Source of the DNA: an uncultured Eubacteriales bacterium
GTDB lineage: Bacteria; Bacillota_A; Clostridia; Oscillospirales; Oscillospiraceae
Direction of reading: 5' to 3'
Length of the DNA stretch: 24,555 nucleotides
NCBI GenBank assembly: GCA_900319835.1
Contig: ONPY01000030.1
Location: 1-24,555 of the forward strand
Positions 5,415-12,560 of this stretch are shown in pieces (position 1 is the stretch's first letter; each line of letters begins with the position of its first letter). Under the pieces are notes generated by a model that did no database searches, had not been told where the DNA came from, and saw only the letters and a list, made by a program, of their open reading frames with translations. The position numbers and the translations under genes are program-made.

Positions 5415-7292
5415 ATGCTGACTGCCGCCCCCGCGATCCTGCTCTCCACAGCGCTCTTGCTGGCGCTGCTGCTGAATCTCACGCTCAAGCCCGCGTTATA
5501 TACCAAACTCACCGCGCTCTTCCTGGTGATCTCCGCCCTGGGCGGGGTCATTTTCTACGGCGCGGGCTACATGGAACTGACCGGGGATCTGGCACAGACG
5601 GTGGTCAGGACCATTCTGTCCGTGCTGCGCATGTTCCTCGGCGTCAACGAGCTCTCCGCCATCGCCGGCAGCCGTTTGGTGGCCAACCCGGCCAATCTGT
5701 TTGTCTTCTGGCTGCTGCATCTGCTGGCTTTCGTCTCCGTGGCGAGCGCCGCGCTGAACACCCTGGGGGCCGAGGCAGTGCGCCAGCTGCGCTTCCTGCT
5801 GTCAAGGCGCGGAGATCTGACGCTGATCTATGGCATCAACGAAAACTGCATCGCCCTCGGCAAGGAGTGCCTGGCAGCGGGCGGCAACTCCGTGGTGTTC
5901 ATCACCGAGAGCGCACCCGCGGGGCTGATTGCGGAGCTCAACAACGCCGGCATGTCGGTGATGGTGGGCATGGCCGCCGCTGCCTGTGACGCCAGAACCA
6001 TGCGCCGGCTGCACCTGGGGAAACGGAAGCTGACAGTCTACGCCCTGGACGCGGCGGAGGACAAGGATCTGTATTTTGCCCTGCGCCTGCGTGACGCGCT
6101 GGAAAAGCTGGCCATCCCGGCGGAGCGGACCCGGGTGACCCTCCCCGGGGCGGAGGACATCATCGCCTCCATGCTCCAGGTGTCCGAGGGGCGCTACGGT
6201 TTCGGCTATGTCCACGTGTTTGATGTCAGCACGCTCACGGCCCGTGCCCTGATCCGCCTCTGCCCGCCCTGGGAGTCTGTGAGCTTTGACGCCGACGGCC
6301 GGGCCAGGGAGGACTACGAGTGCGTGATTGTGGGCTTTGGCAGCTTGGGCCAGGCGGTTTTGAAACAGCTGGTGATGAACGGACAGTTTGCCGGGGGAAA
6401 GTTTCACGCCGCGATCTTCTCCACAAACTTCAGCAGGGAGGCCGGCTACCTGATGGCGGACGCGCCCGCCCTGCTTGCAAATTACGACATCCGCAGCTTC
6501 GAGGAGGACGCCCGGAGCAGTGTGTTTTACCAGTACATCGACCGGAGACTCTCCACCCTGAAGCTGATTGCCGTCTGCACCGGGGACGCGGAGACCAACC
6601 GGGAAATCTCCGACAATCTGATGCTCTTTCTGAAACGGCGCGGGGCGGAGAATATCTGCGTGGTCCGCTGCGGGGACAAGGCCGCCCGCTATCAGGAGCG
6701 GGTGGGCAGCCCCATCCTCTCCGAGAACATCTACACCCGCGCCTTCCTTTCCGCGGAGGACGCCGACCGCAGCGCCATCTTGCTCAACGCGGTCTATGAC
6801 CACTCCGCGCGCAGCGACTGGGAAAAGTGGGTGGCCTGCGACAGCTTCAGCAAGATGTCCTCCCGGGCCTCGGCGGACTTTATGCCCGCCTTTCTCCGGG
6901 CTGCGGGCGTCACCGGGGAGAAACTGCTCTCCGGCGACTGGCAGCCCGAACAGGCTCTGCTGCGCAATCTGGGCGAGACGGAGCACATGCGCTGGAACGC
7001 CTTCCACTTTGCCATGGGCTACAGCACCATGAGCGAGGAGGAGTTCGAAGCCAACGCCAAAGCCTGGGCCCGCTGCAAAGCGGAGGGCAAGCCCTGCAAC
7101 ATCAAGATCGCCAAGAACAGCGAAAAGCGCACCCACGCCTGCCTGATTCCCTGGGAGAAGCTGGACGAGCTGTCCCGGCGGGAGAATGCGATCACAGGGC
7201 GCGATGTGGACTACCAGCAGACCGATATTGACAACGTACTGACGATGCCGAAGCTCCTGCACGCGGGAGGAAAGAAAGGGACGGCGAAATGA
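5415..7292 (+). CDS. Membrane protein with two RCK/TrkA_N-like regions and a C-terminal RyR domain (channel-like, non-canonical filter)
   Basis: The 625-residue protein has hydrophobic helices near residues 5-24, 30-53 and 92-114. A pore-like stretch lies between the last two, where FLGVNELS (74-81) aligns by eye with VGYGDLS of the downstream channel. Two Rossmann-type regions follow: a degenerate one from about 134 (LIYGINENC) and an intact one at about 303-310 (VGFGSLG). A helical linker comes next, with AILLNAVYD. The C-terminus is an RyR-type domain, with EHMRW (523-527) and LIPWEKL before the final helix. RyR domains are known from ryanodine receptors and from scattered prokaryotic proteins where they are presumed ligand sensors. 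The stop codon overlaps the next start (ATGA), and the next protein has the same domain order, so the pair probably forms one complex. Ligand and ion are unknown. ATG follows a GGAAGGAAG ribosome site. Confidence 0.8.
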   Translation: MLTAAPAILLSTALLLALLLNLTLKPALYTKLTALFLVISALGGVIFYGAGYMELTGDLAQTVVRTILSVLRMFLGVNELSAIAGSRLVANPANLFVFWLLHLLAFVSVASAALNTLGAEAVRQLRFLLSRRGDLTLIYGINENCIALGKECLAAGGNSVVFITESAPAGLIAELNNAGMSVMVGMAAAACDARTMRRLHLGKRKLTVYALDAAEDKDLYFALRLRDALEKLAIPAERTRVTLPGAEDIIASMLQVSEGRYGFGYVHVFDVSTLTARALIRLCPPWESVSFDADGRAREDYECVIVGFGSLGQAVLKQLVMNGQFAGGKFHAAIFSTNFSREAGYLMADAPALLANYDIRSFEEDARSSVFYQYIDRRLSTLKLIAVCTGDAETNREISDNLMLFLKRRGAENICVVRCGDKAARYQERVGSPILSENIYTRAFLSAEDADRSAILLNAVYDHSARSDWEKWVACDSFSKMSSRASADFMPAFLRAAGVTGEKLLSGDWQPEQALLRNLGETEHMRWNAFHFAMGYSTMSEEEFEANAKAWARCKAEGKPCNIKIAKNSEKRTHACLIPWEKLDELSRRENAITGRDVDYQQTDIDNVLTMPKLLHAGGKKGTAK

Positions 7293-8821
7293 AGAAATCT
7301 GTCAGAATGATCCTTGCCGCCCTGTGCGTGTATCTGGGGCTGCTGCTCCTGCTGCTGGCGGCGGAGAGCGGCACCCCGGGCGCCAGCATCCACAGCTTTG
7401 GAGACGCGCTCTGGTTTTCGCTGATCACCATGACCACCGTGGGCTACGGCGATCTGTCACCGGTGACGTTCCCGGGCCGCCTGCTGGGCGGAGTCTTTGC
7501 CCTGTGCAGCATCGGCATCCTGACGGCGCTGATCGGCGTGGGTCTGCGCCTCATCGGCGGCGCGTTCATCCCCCGGCGGCGTTTGCGCCTTGGGAAACAC
7601 CGCAATTGGTACGCCTTCTTTGAGGAGAGCGCCGAGGCCGCGGCTCTGGCGGAGGCACTGCGAAACACCGATCCCGGCAGCCTGCTTGTTTTCCCCGAGG
7701 GGAAGGAGAAGCGTATCGGCGGCAGCGGTGTGGTGCGCATGGATTTTGACGCGGCGCTGCTGCTGCAGCTCAAGGGCGGCAATGAGGGGCTGAGCCTCTT
7801 TTACATGGGGCCGGAGCCCTGGAACAATTACAGCCGGGCGCTGCAGAGTGCCGAGGCGGGGGTCGCCAGCTACTGCATGGCGGACATCGCGGCGGAGAAG
7901 CTGCCGCCGGAGCTGCAGCTCTTCAGCCCCACCGAGGCTATGAGCCGCGGCTACTGGAAGGCCCACCCCCTGAAAAAAGGGGAGAAGACCGTGGTGCTCA
8001 TCGGCGGAGGCGCCGCCTGCACTGCGCTGCTGGAGCGGGCGCTGCTGACCAATGTGTTTGAGCCGGGCCGGAACACAAATTACCATGTCTTCGGCGCGAG
8101 TGGGATCTTTGCCGCCATGCATCCGGAGATCATACAGGCCCTGGACGGGGAGACGGGCGACAGCCTTGCCTTCCACAGCGAGAGCTGGACCGGAAACCGA
8201 GAGCTGCTGGAGCGGGCGGACCGCATCCTGATCTGCGCCGACAGCGACCGGGAGAACCACCGGGTATACGAACAGCTGACCAGTTGGTTCGTCAGCCCCG
8301 CCCAGGTGCATGTGCGCCTGACAGAGTCGGTGCCGGGGATCGAGAGCTTCGGCGGCCTGTCGGAGAGCTTCACACCGGAGTTTGTGATGAAGGACGAGGT
8401 CAACCGTCGGGCGATTCTGATGAACGACATCTACAACGAGGGGGCGGAGCACCCCGTCTGCTGGCGGGATCTGAGTCCCTTCCTGCGCCAGTCCAACATC
8501 GCCGCGGCGGACCATCTGATCGTCAAGGCGCGCTATCTGCTGGAGGACGAGAGCCTGTCGGAGCTCTCCGCCGAGGACTGCCGGAGGGCATACGCGCGCT
8601 TTGCCAAGCTGCGGGAGACGAGAGCCGATCTGCTGCAGGAGATGGAGCACCGGCGCTGGATGCGTTTTTATCAGATGTACAACTGGCGCTATGCCCCCAA
8701 GCGTGACAACGCAAGGCGGCTGCACCCGCTGCTGGTGCCCTACGGGGCGCTGAGCCCCGAGGACAGGAGAAAGGACGCCTACGCCTGGGAGATGCTGGGG
8801 AGGCTGGGCGAAAAGGGCTAA
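7289..8821 (+). CDS. K+ channel-like protein with TVGYGD filter, RCK-like regions and a C-terminal RyR domain
   Basis: The 510-residue protein has a two-helix pore module. Membrane helix 1 is about residues 7-25, the pore helix carries a perfect K+ selectivity filter TVGYGD (50-55), and helix 2 is about 63-90. A first Rossmann-like region (roughly 104-225) and a second one from about 233 (VVLIGGGAAC) follow; the last glycine of GxGxxG is Cys in the second. The linker AILMNDIYN matches AILLNAVYD in the upstream protein. The C-terminal RyR-type domain contains MEHRRW (452-457), HPLLVPY and a terminal charged helix. It is translationally coupled to the upstream gene by a 4-nt ATGA overlap and is followed by a terminator. 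By inference it is the conducting subunit of a heteromeric potassium channel gated through the RCK or RyR domains. Confidence 0.85.
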   Translation: MKKSVRMILAALCVYLGLLLLLLAAESGTPGASIHSFGDALWFSLITMTTVGYGDLSPVTFPGRLLGGVFALCSIGILTALIGVGLRLIGGAFIPRRRLRLGKHRNWYAFFEESAEAAALAEALRNTDPGSLLVFPEGKEKRIGGSGVVRMDFDAALLLQLKGGNEGLSLFYMGPEPWNNYSRALQSAEAGVASYCMADIAAEKLPPELQLFSPTEAMSRGYWKAHPLKKGEKTVVLIGGGAACTALLERALLTNVFEPGRNTNYHVFGASGIFAAMHPEIIQALDGETGDSLAFHSESWTGNRELLERADRILICADSDRENHRVYEQLTSWFVSPAQVHVRLTESVPGIESFGGLSESFTPEFVMKDEVNRRAILMNDIYNEGAEHPVCWRDLSPFLRQSNIAAADHLIVKARYLLEDESLSELSAEDCRRAYARFAKLRETRADLLQEMEHRRWMRFYQMYNWRYAPKRDNARRLHPLLVPYGALSPEDRRKDAYAWEMLGRLGEKG

Positions 8822-8841
8822 AGGCCCCCCAAAAAAGCGAA

Positions 8842-8868
8842 AAGTCCGTACCCAATGGGTACGGACTT
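8842..8868. terminator. Bidirectional intrinsic terminator
   Basis: A perfect 12-bp stem (8842-8853 with 8857-8868) has a 3-nt loop. A T-rich run follows on the plus strand. On the minus strand the strand-reversed sequence also runs into T residues. It separates the channel operon from the convergent bioY-birA operon. Confidence 0.9.
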
Positions 8869-8874
8869 CAATTT

Positions 8875-9861
8875 TTATAAGCATCCATCCGGTCTGACCC
8901 GGACGCTCACCTCGCCGGAGGAGACGGCGCGCTCGCTCCCATCGGGCAGGCGCACCTGGAGAGAATAGTCCCGGTTCAGGGCCAGCGCCTCGGCGCACTC
9001 CGGCTCGCGGCCGGGGATCAGGAGCTTGACCGGTTTCCCCAGCACCAGTGAGCGCGAACGATAGGCCTCGAAGCAGTGCTCGCTGTTCGGCGCCGCTGCG
9101 TAATCCATCAGGCGGTCCAGCACTCCGGCTGCCAGTCTTGCCCGCAGCTCGGGGATCTCCGCGCGCTCAAAGACGGCCCCGGCGATCTGCCGCAGTTCCT
9201 CGGGGAAACTCTCCGCGGGCCGGACGGCGTTGATGCCGATGCCGACGATCACATAGGCAAGCTCCCCGCTCTCGCAGTCGAGCGATGCCTCCGAGAGGAT
9301 GCCGCAGACCTTGCGCCCGTCCAGCAGCACGTCGTTGACCCACTTGATCTGCGCGGCGCGGCCGGAGAGCGCCTCGATGGTTTCCGCCACCGCAACGGCG
9401 GCGCAGGCGGTGAGCCCGGTGGCCTCCCGCGCAGCGATGCGGGGCCGCAGCAGCAGGCTCATATACAGGCCGCTGTCGGCGGGGGAGTAGAAGCTGCGCC
9501 CCATACGGCCACGGCCCGCAGTCTGCTCGCCCGCGATCAGGGCGAGACCCTCCTCGGCCCCCTCGGCGGCCCGGGCCTTCAGCACCGTGTTGGTGGAGCT
9601 GATGGTTTTGTAGACCTCCGGCGTGATCTCGCGGTGGCGCAGATAGCGCCGCACACTCTCCACGCTCAGAACATCGCCGCGGACCAGCAGACGGTAGCCC
9701 CGATTGGTGACAGAGTCAATGCAGTAGCCCTCTGCCTTCAGCTGGCCGATGGCCTTCCAGACGGCGGTGCGGCTGAGCGAGAGCTGCTTTGCCAGCTCCG
9801 CGCCGGAGATATAGGCGCCCTCATGCGCCCGCAGAAGCTGCAATACGGCGTCCTTGGTCAT
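8875..9861 (-). CDS. birA: Bifunctional biotin-protein ligase / biotin operon repressor BirA
   Basis: The 328-residue protein has the two-domain class II biotin ligase layout. An N-terminal winged helix-turn-helix (about 1-60, with LSLSRTAVWKAIGQL) precedes the catalytic domain. The catalytic domain carries the biotinyl-AMP loop GRGRMGR (116-122), KWVNDV (173-178) and the nearby GRK-CGIL segment with Lys184. It joins biotin to the acceptor lysine of biotin carboxyl carrier domains. As biotinyl-AMP-bound dimer it represses biotin genes. It is the second gene of a bioY-birA operon, with a 7-nt gap, and a consensus BirA box lies over the operon promoter, so it probably represses itself and the transporter. 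Confidence 0.97.
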   Translation of the reverse strand: MTKDAVLQLLRAHEGAYISGAELAKQLSLSRTAVWKAIGQLKAEGYCIDSVTNRGYRLLVRGDVLSVESVRRYLRHREITPEVYKTISSTNTVLKARAAEGAEEGLALIAGEQTAGRGRMGRSFYSPADSGLYMSLLLRPRIAAREATGLTACAAVAVAETIEALSGRAAQIKWVNDVLLDGRKVCGILSEASLDCESGELAYVIVGIGINAVRPAESFPEELRQIAGAVFERAEIPELRARLAAGVLDRLMDYAAAPNSEHCFEAYRSRSLVLGKPVKLLIPGREPECAEALALNRDYSLQVRLPDGSERAVSSGEVSVRVRPDGCL

Positions 9862-9868
9862 GGAGAGA

Positions 9869-10417
9869 TCAGTCCTTTCGGAGAATCGGCGTGAGTCTCC
9901 GTGTCAGAATGGCCGCCAGAACGATCTTCACCGCGTCGGGCAGCAGGTAGGGGAACACACACATCCCCAGCGCCGCGCCCACGGAGATGGGCCCGCTTCT
10001 GTGGGTGTAGACCAGCACAAACCACGCCGTACCGAAAGTATAACACAAAAGAATACCCAGCGCCATAGCGACAATCAGCACCGTCAGCTTCCGCCCAAGG
10101 CGGTCAACCGCCAGCCCCACCGCAAGCGAGGTGCAGAGAAAGCCCACCAGGTAGCCGCCGGTGGGGCCCATCAGGGCGGAGAGCCCGCCGTTGAAGCCGG
10201 CAAAGACCGGCGCGCCCACCGCACCCAGCAGCAGATAACAGACCACGGTCCAGAGCCCCAGGCGCAGGCCGAAGAGCGCCGTCACCAGGCACACGGCAAA
10301 GGTCTGGAGCGTGAAGGGGACGGTCATGGGAATGGAGAGCCAGGAGCAGACGGCGATCAGCGCCACGCCCATAGCCACGCGCGCCAGGTCACGGGTGGAG
10401 AATCGGGATGATTTCAT
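9869..10417 (-). CDS. bioY: Biotin transporter BioY (ECF substrate-binding subunit)
   Basis: The protein has six hydrophobic segments and typical BioY signatures: the early helix PFTLQTFAVCLVTALFG, the GLRLG segment and the GPTGGYLVGF motif. As an ECF-type S component it binds biotin in the membrane and works with a shared energising module encoded elsewhere. A longer frame exists, but the start chosen here is the internal ATG at 10417. It is preceded by a perfect AGGAGG site and lies downstream of the promoter; the longer version would begin inside the BirA operator. The resulting length is 182 residues, usual for BioY. The gene is co-transcribed with birA and no biotin synthesis genes are present here, which suggests the cell salvages biotin. 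Confidence 0.96.
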   Translation of the reverse strand: MKSSRFSTRDLARVAMGVALIAVCSWLSIPMTVPFTLQTFAVCLVTALFGLRLGLWTVVCYLLLGAVGAPVFAGFNGGLSALMGPTGGYLVGFLCTSLAVGLAVDRLGRKLTVLIVAMALGILLCYTFGTAWFVLVYTHRSGPISVGAALGMCVFPYLLPDAVKIVLAAILTRRLTPILRKD

Positions 10418-10448
10418 AAGAGAGCTTCCTCCTTGGGATGATGCCACG

Positions 10449-10477
10449 AGTGTAGCAGAACAACCCACAATTGTCAA
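10449..10477 (-). promoter_or_regulatory. bioY-birA promoter
   Basis: On the minus strand a perfect TTGACA -35 (10472-10477), a 17-nt spacer and a TACACT -10 (10449-10454). The -35 box lies within one arm of the BirA box, so repressor binding would exclude RNA polymerase. Confidence 0.85.
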
Positions 10478-10503
10478 CCGAAATATGAACAGCGGTTAAC
10501 AAT
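10470..10503. promoter_or_regulatory. BirA operator (biotin box)
   Basis: Two 10-bp inverted arms, attgtcaacc and ggttaacaat, are separated by 14 bp and differ by one base from perfect symmetry. This matches the known Bacillota/E. coli BirA recognition pattern of TTGTTAAC-type arms 14-16 bp apart. It overlaps the -35 box of bioY and ends 8 bp before the -35 box of the divergent isomerase gene. Confidence 0.9.
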
Positions 10504-10511
10504 AGAAGCGC

Positions 10512-10539
10512 TTGCCATTTCCGGCGGATGTGGTATGAT
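10512..10539 (+). promoter_or_regulatory. Promoter of the lyxose/mannose isomerase gene
   Basis: A TTGCCA -35 (10512-10517), a 16-nt spacer and a TATGAT -10 (10534-10539) preceded by TGG (extended -10). It is divergent from the bioY promoter and next to the BirA box. Confidence 0.7.
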
Positions 10540-10563
10540 AAGGCAGAAAAGGAGAGAAAGACC

Positions 10564-11253
10564 ATGAAAAGAAGCCAGATCAACCGGGCCCTGCGGGAGA
10601 TGGAGCAGATGGCGGCGCGCTGTCGCTTCCCGCTGCCGGACTTCTGCGGCTTTACGCCGGACGAGTGGCAGAGCAAAGGGCATGCATATGACGAGGTGCG
10701 GGACAATCAGCTCGGCTGGGACATCACCGACTACGGTCTCGGCCGCTTCGACGAGCTGGGCTTTTCCCTTATCACCCTGAGAAACGGCAACCGGAAGCAG
10801 CCGGAGCGCTATCCCAAGACCTATGCGGAAAAGCTGTTGTACCTGAAAGAGGGACAGTATGCCCCCATGCACTTTCATTGGGTTAAAATGGAGGACATCA
10901 TCAACCGCGGCGGCGGGACGGTGCTGATCCGGGTCTACAACTCCCTGCCGGACGAGGAGATCGACCGGGAGAGTCCGGTCACCGTCCACTGTGACGGCTG
11001 CGCGCGGACGGTGCCCGCGGGGACGCAGATCCGGCTGATGCCGGGGCAGAGCATCACCATCCACCCGGGACTGTACCACGACTTCTCCGTGGAAGAAAGC
11101 GGGGGAGCGGTGCTGCTGGGGGAGGTCAGCCAGTGCAATGACGATGAGCACGACAACCGCTTCAACCCGCCGGTCGGCCGCTTTCCCGCCATCGAGGAGG
11201 ACGAACCGCCTTACCGCCTGCTCTGCAACGAGTATCCGCCCGCAAACGCATAA
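10564..11253 (+). CDS. D-lyxose/D-mannose ketol-isomerase family protein (cupin, former DUF1498)
   Basis: A cupin protein of 229 residues from the chosen ATG. It contains HFHWVKMED (103-111), which supplies His103, His105 and Glu110 as metal ligands, and a later His in IHPGLYHDF (His167 or His172). This is the pattern of Mn-dependent D-lyxose isomerases such as B. subtilis YdaE. These enzymes interconvert D-lyxose with D-xylulose and D-mannose with D-fructose. A 36-nt longer frame begins inside the promoter; the chosen start follows AAAGGAGAG, so the longer start was rejected. The gene has no sugar kinase or transporter beside it and appears monocistronic. Its last three codons form part of the terminator stem. 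Confidence 0.88.
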   Translation: MKRSQINRALREMEQMAARCRFPLPDFCGFTPDEWQSKGHAYDEVRDNQLGWDITDYGLGRFDELGFSLITLRNGNRKQPERYPKTYAEKLLYLKEGQYAPMHFHWVKMEDIINRGGGTVLIRVYNSLPDEEIDRESPVTVHCDGCARTVPAGTQIRLMPGQSITIHPGLYHDFSVEESGGAVLLGEVSQCNDDEHDNRFNPPVGRFPAIEEDEPPYRLLCNEYPPANA

Positions 11254-11296
11254 AAAAGAAGCTGCCCAAGGCAGCTTCTTTTTTATGCGTTTGCGG
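11240..11296. terminator. Very long perfect palindromic bidirectional terminator (27-bp stem)
   Basis: Positions 11240-11266 pair without mismatch with 11270-11296 around a 3-nt loop, caa. The inner GC-rich 9-bp part is flanked by A6/T6 tracts on both sides, which gives a classic intrinsic terminator in either direction. The outer arm covers the last codons and stop of the isomerase gene, and the other arm abuts the stop codon of the convergent DUF1015 gene. Confidence 0.95.
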
Positions 11297-12535
11297 TCAC
11301 GCTGTGATCCTCCGGCACTCCAGATAGTAGCGCTTTTCCTGGGCGTGGCCCATAGAGAAGGTCTTGCGGGGGAGAACGCCGTCCTTGACGATACCGCGGA
11401 AGAAATCGGCCTTGGAGATGTTGGGCAGCAGGAAGGCCAGCGCGTCGTCCTGCCGGGCCAGCTTCTGCGCCACCTCGTCCCCGTGGATGTAGTCGATTTT
11501 GCCGCCGCGCTTTTGGAGCCAGCGGTCCAGAAAGGGCTGGAGGATCGCCACGGGCAGCTCGCCCAGGGCGCGGCTGAGCGTGACGGTGCCGCTCCGCTCA
11601 CCGGCGACCCAGCGTACCTCATGCCCCCCGGGGGCGCAGAGCGTGGACAGACCCTCCAGCAGCGCGGCGGGGGAGACTCCGGTCAAAAGCCGGTGGATGG
11701 GCTCAAACTTCTGGGCGTCGTCGTGGATGTTCTGCAGCTCAACCATGGCGTAGCGCGCCGGGTGATCGGTGCCGGCCAGGGCGGGGTTGGCCTGCTTCAA
11801 GGCCTCCCAGCAGGTCTTGGTGGTGGCGAGAGAATGGTTCCCATCACCCACCGCGTAGAGCAGCGGAGCCAGCCCCAGGGCCTCGCAGTGTCGGACAGCC
11901 GCCAGCTCATAGGCGTCCACGGCCTTCAGCGCGTCTTCCGCGTCAGAGCCCGTCAGCAGGCGGCCCGCAATGCGGCCGCCGCCCTGCATCAGCTCAAAGT
12001 CGTAGAGCAGGGGCAGGGAGTCTTTTTTCGCCTCACAGGCCGAGAGGATGCGGTCCTCCCGGTCGTCGGCCAGCAACATCACGTGGCTGGCTTCCAGCAC
12101 CGCGCCGCTGCGGATCTGCACGCGGGGCGGGATCCGTTCCACAACGGTCTGCTCAGTGGCCCGGATGGCACTCTTTGCGTCTGAGGCGTATTCGTATTCC
12201 TCCAGATCAATCACGCCGACCAGACCCCGGCGGACGCTCCCATCCAGCAGGCTCCGCTCCACATAGACAAGGGAGCGTGGAAAACTGCGGAAGAAACCCG
12301 CCGCGAGGGCGCGGCGCATGTGCTGTTCAATGGAGTCGATGCGCGAAGCGCGGTCGCCATCCAGCTCGGCCTCGGGAAAGGTGATGTGATAGGCGGAGGG
12401 CTTGCCCTCGGTCTGCCGCCGCACGGCAGCCCAGTATTCCGGCTGGGAGGTGAACTGATCGCAGGCGATGACAGCCCAATCCGGCAGCAGCGGCTCTTCG
12501 GGGATCAGGAGATCGGAACAGGTGAATATGGACAT
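11297..12535 (-). CDS. DUF1015 family protein
   Basis: The 412-residue protein has DUF1015 family length and landmarks: an IRATEQT motif (124-130), the RVQIRSGAVLEASHVMLL strand region, and the central signature VGDGNHSLATTK (229-240). DUF1015 proteins are cytoplasmic and of unproven function. In Clostridia they often sit near serine biosynthesis genes, which are not visible here. The gene lies 25 bp after the nucleotidyltransferase gene of the glycan operon with no terminator between. A good AAGGGGG ribosome site precedes ATG, so it is probably the last cistron of that long operon. A role in glycan assembly would be speculation; simple read-through hitchhiking is equally possible. Confidence 0.85.
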   Translation of the reverse strand: MSIFTCSDLLIPEEPLLPDWAVIACDQFTSQPEYWAAVRRQTEGKPSAYHITFPEAELDGDRASRIDSIEQHMRRALAAGFFRSFPRSLVYVERSLLDGSVRRGLVGVIDLEEYEYASDAKSAIRATEQTVVERIPPRVQIRSGAVLEASHVMLLADDREDRILSACEAKKDSLPLLYDFELMQGGGRIAGRLLTGSDAEDALKAVDAYELAAVRHCEALGLAPLLYAVGDGNHSLATTKTCWEALKQANPALAGTDHPARYAMVELQNIHDDAQKFEPIHRLLTGVSPAALLEGLSTLCAPGGHEVRWVAGERSGTVTLSRALGELPVAILQPFLDRWLQKRGGKIDYIHGDEVAQKLARQDDALAFLLPNISKADFFRGIVKDGVLPRKTFSMGHAQEKRYYLECRRITA

Positions 12536-12560
12536 GGCAGTACCCCCTTGGATAGTCTCT

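Noticed and set aside
5802..7262. 486-codon minus-strand frame opposite the first RyR-channel gene
   Set aside because: Shadow of a real gene in high-GC DNA; no promoter, ribosome site or motif.
7457..8998. 513-codon minus-strand frame opposite the second channel gene and the end of birA
   Set aside because: No domain is recognisable, its composition is skewed, and the plus strand encodes a channel with TVGYGD and an RyR domain.
10418..10477. 20-codon N-terminal extension of BioY
   Set aside because: It would start inside the BirA box and upstream of the predicted transcript start; the internal ATG has a perfect AGGAGG.
10528..10563. 12-codon N-terminal extension of the lyxose/mannose isomerase
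   Set aside because: It overlaps the -10 box; the ATG at 10564 has a strong ribosome site and lies after the expected transcript start.
10474..11622. 382-codon minus-strand frame over the isomerase gene and terminator
   Set aside because: It runs through the perfect palindromic terminator and opposite the isomerase cupin motif, and resembles no family.
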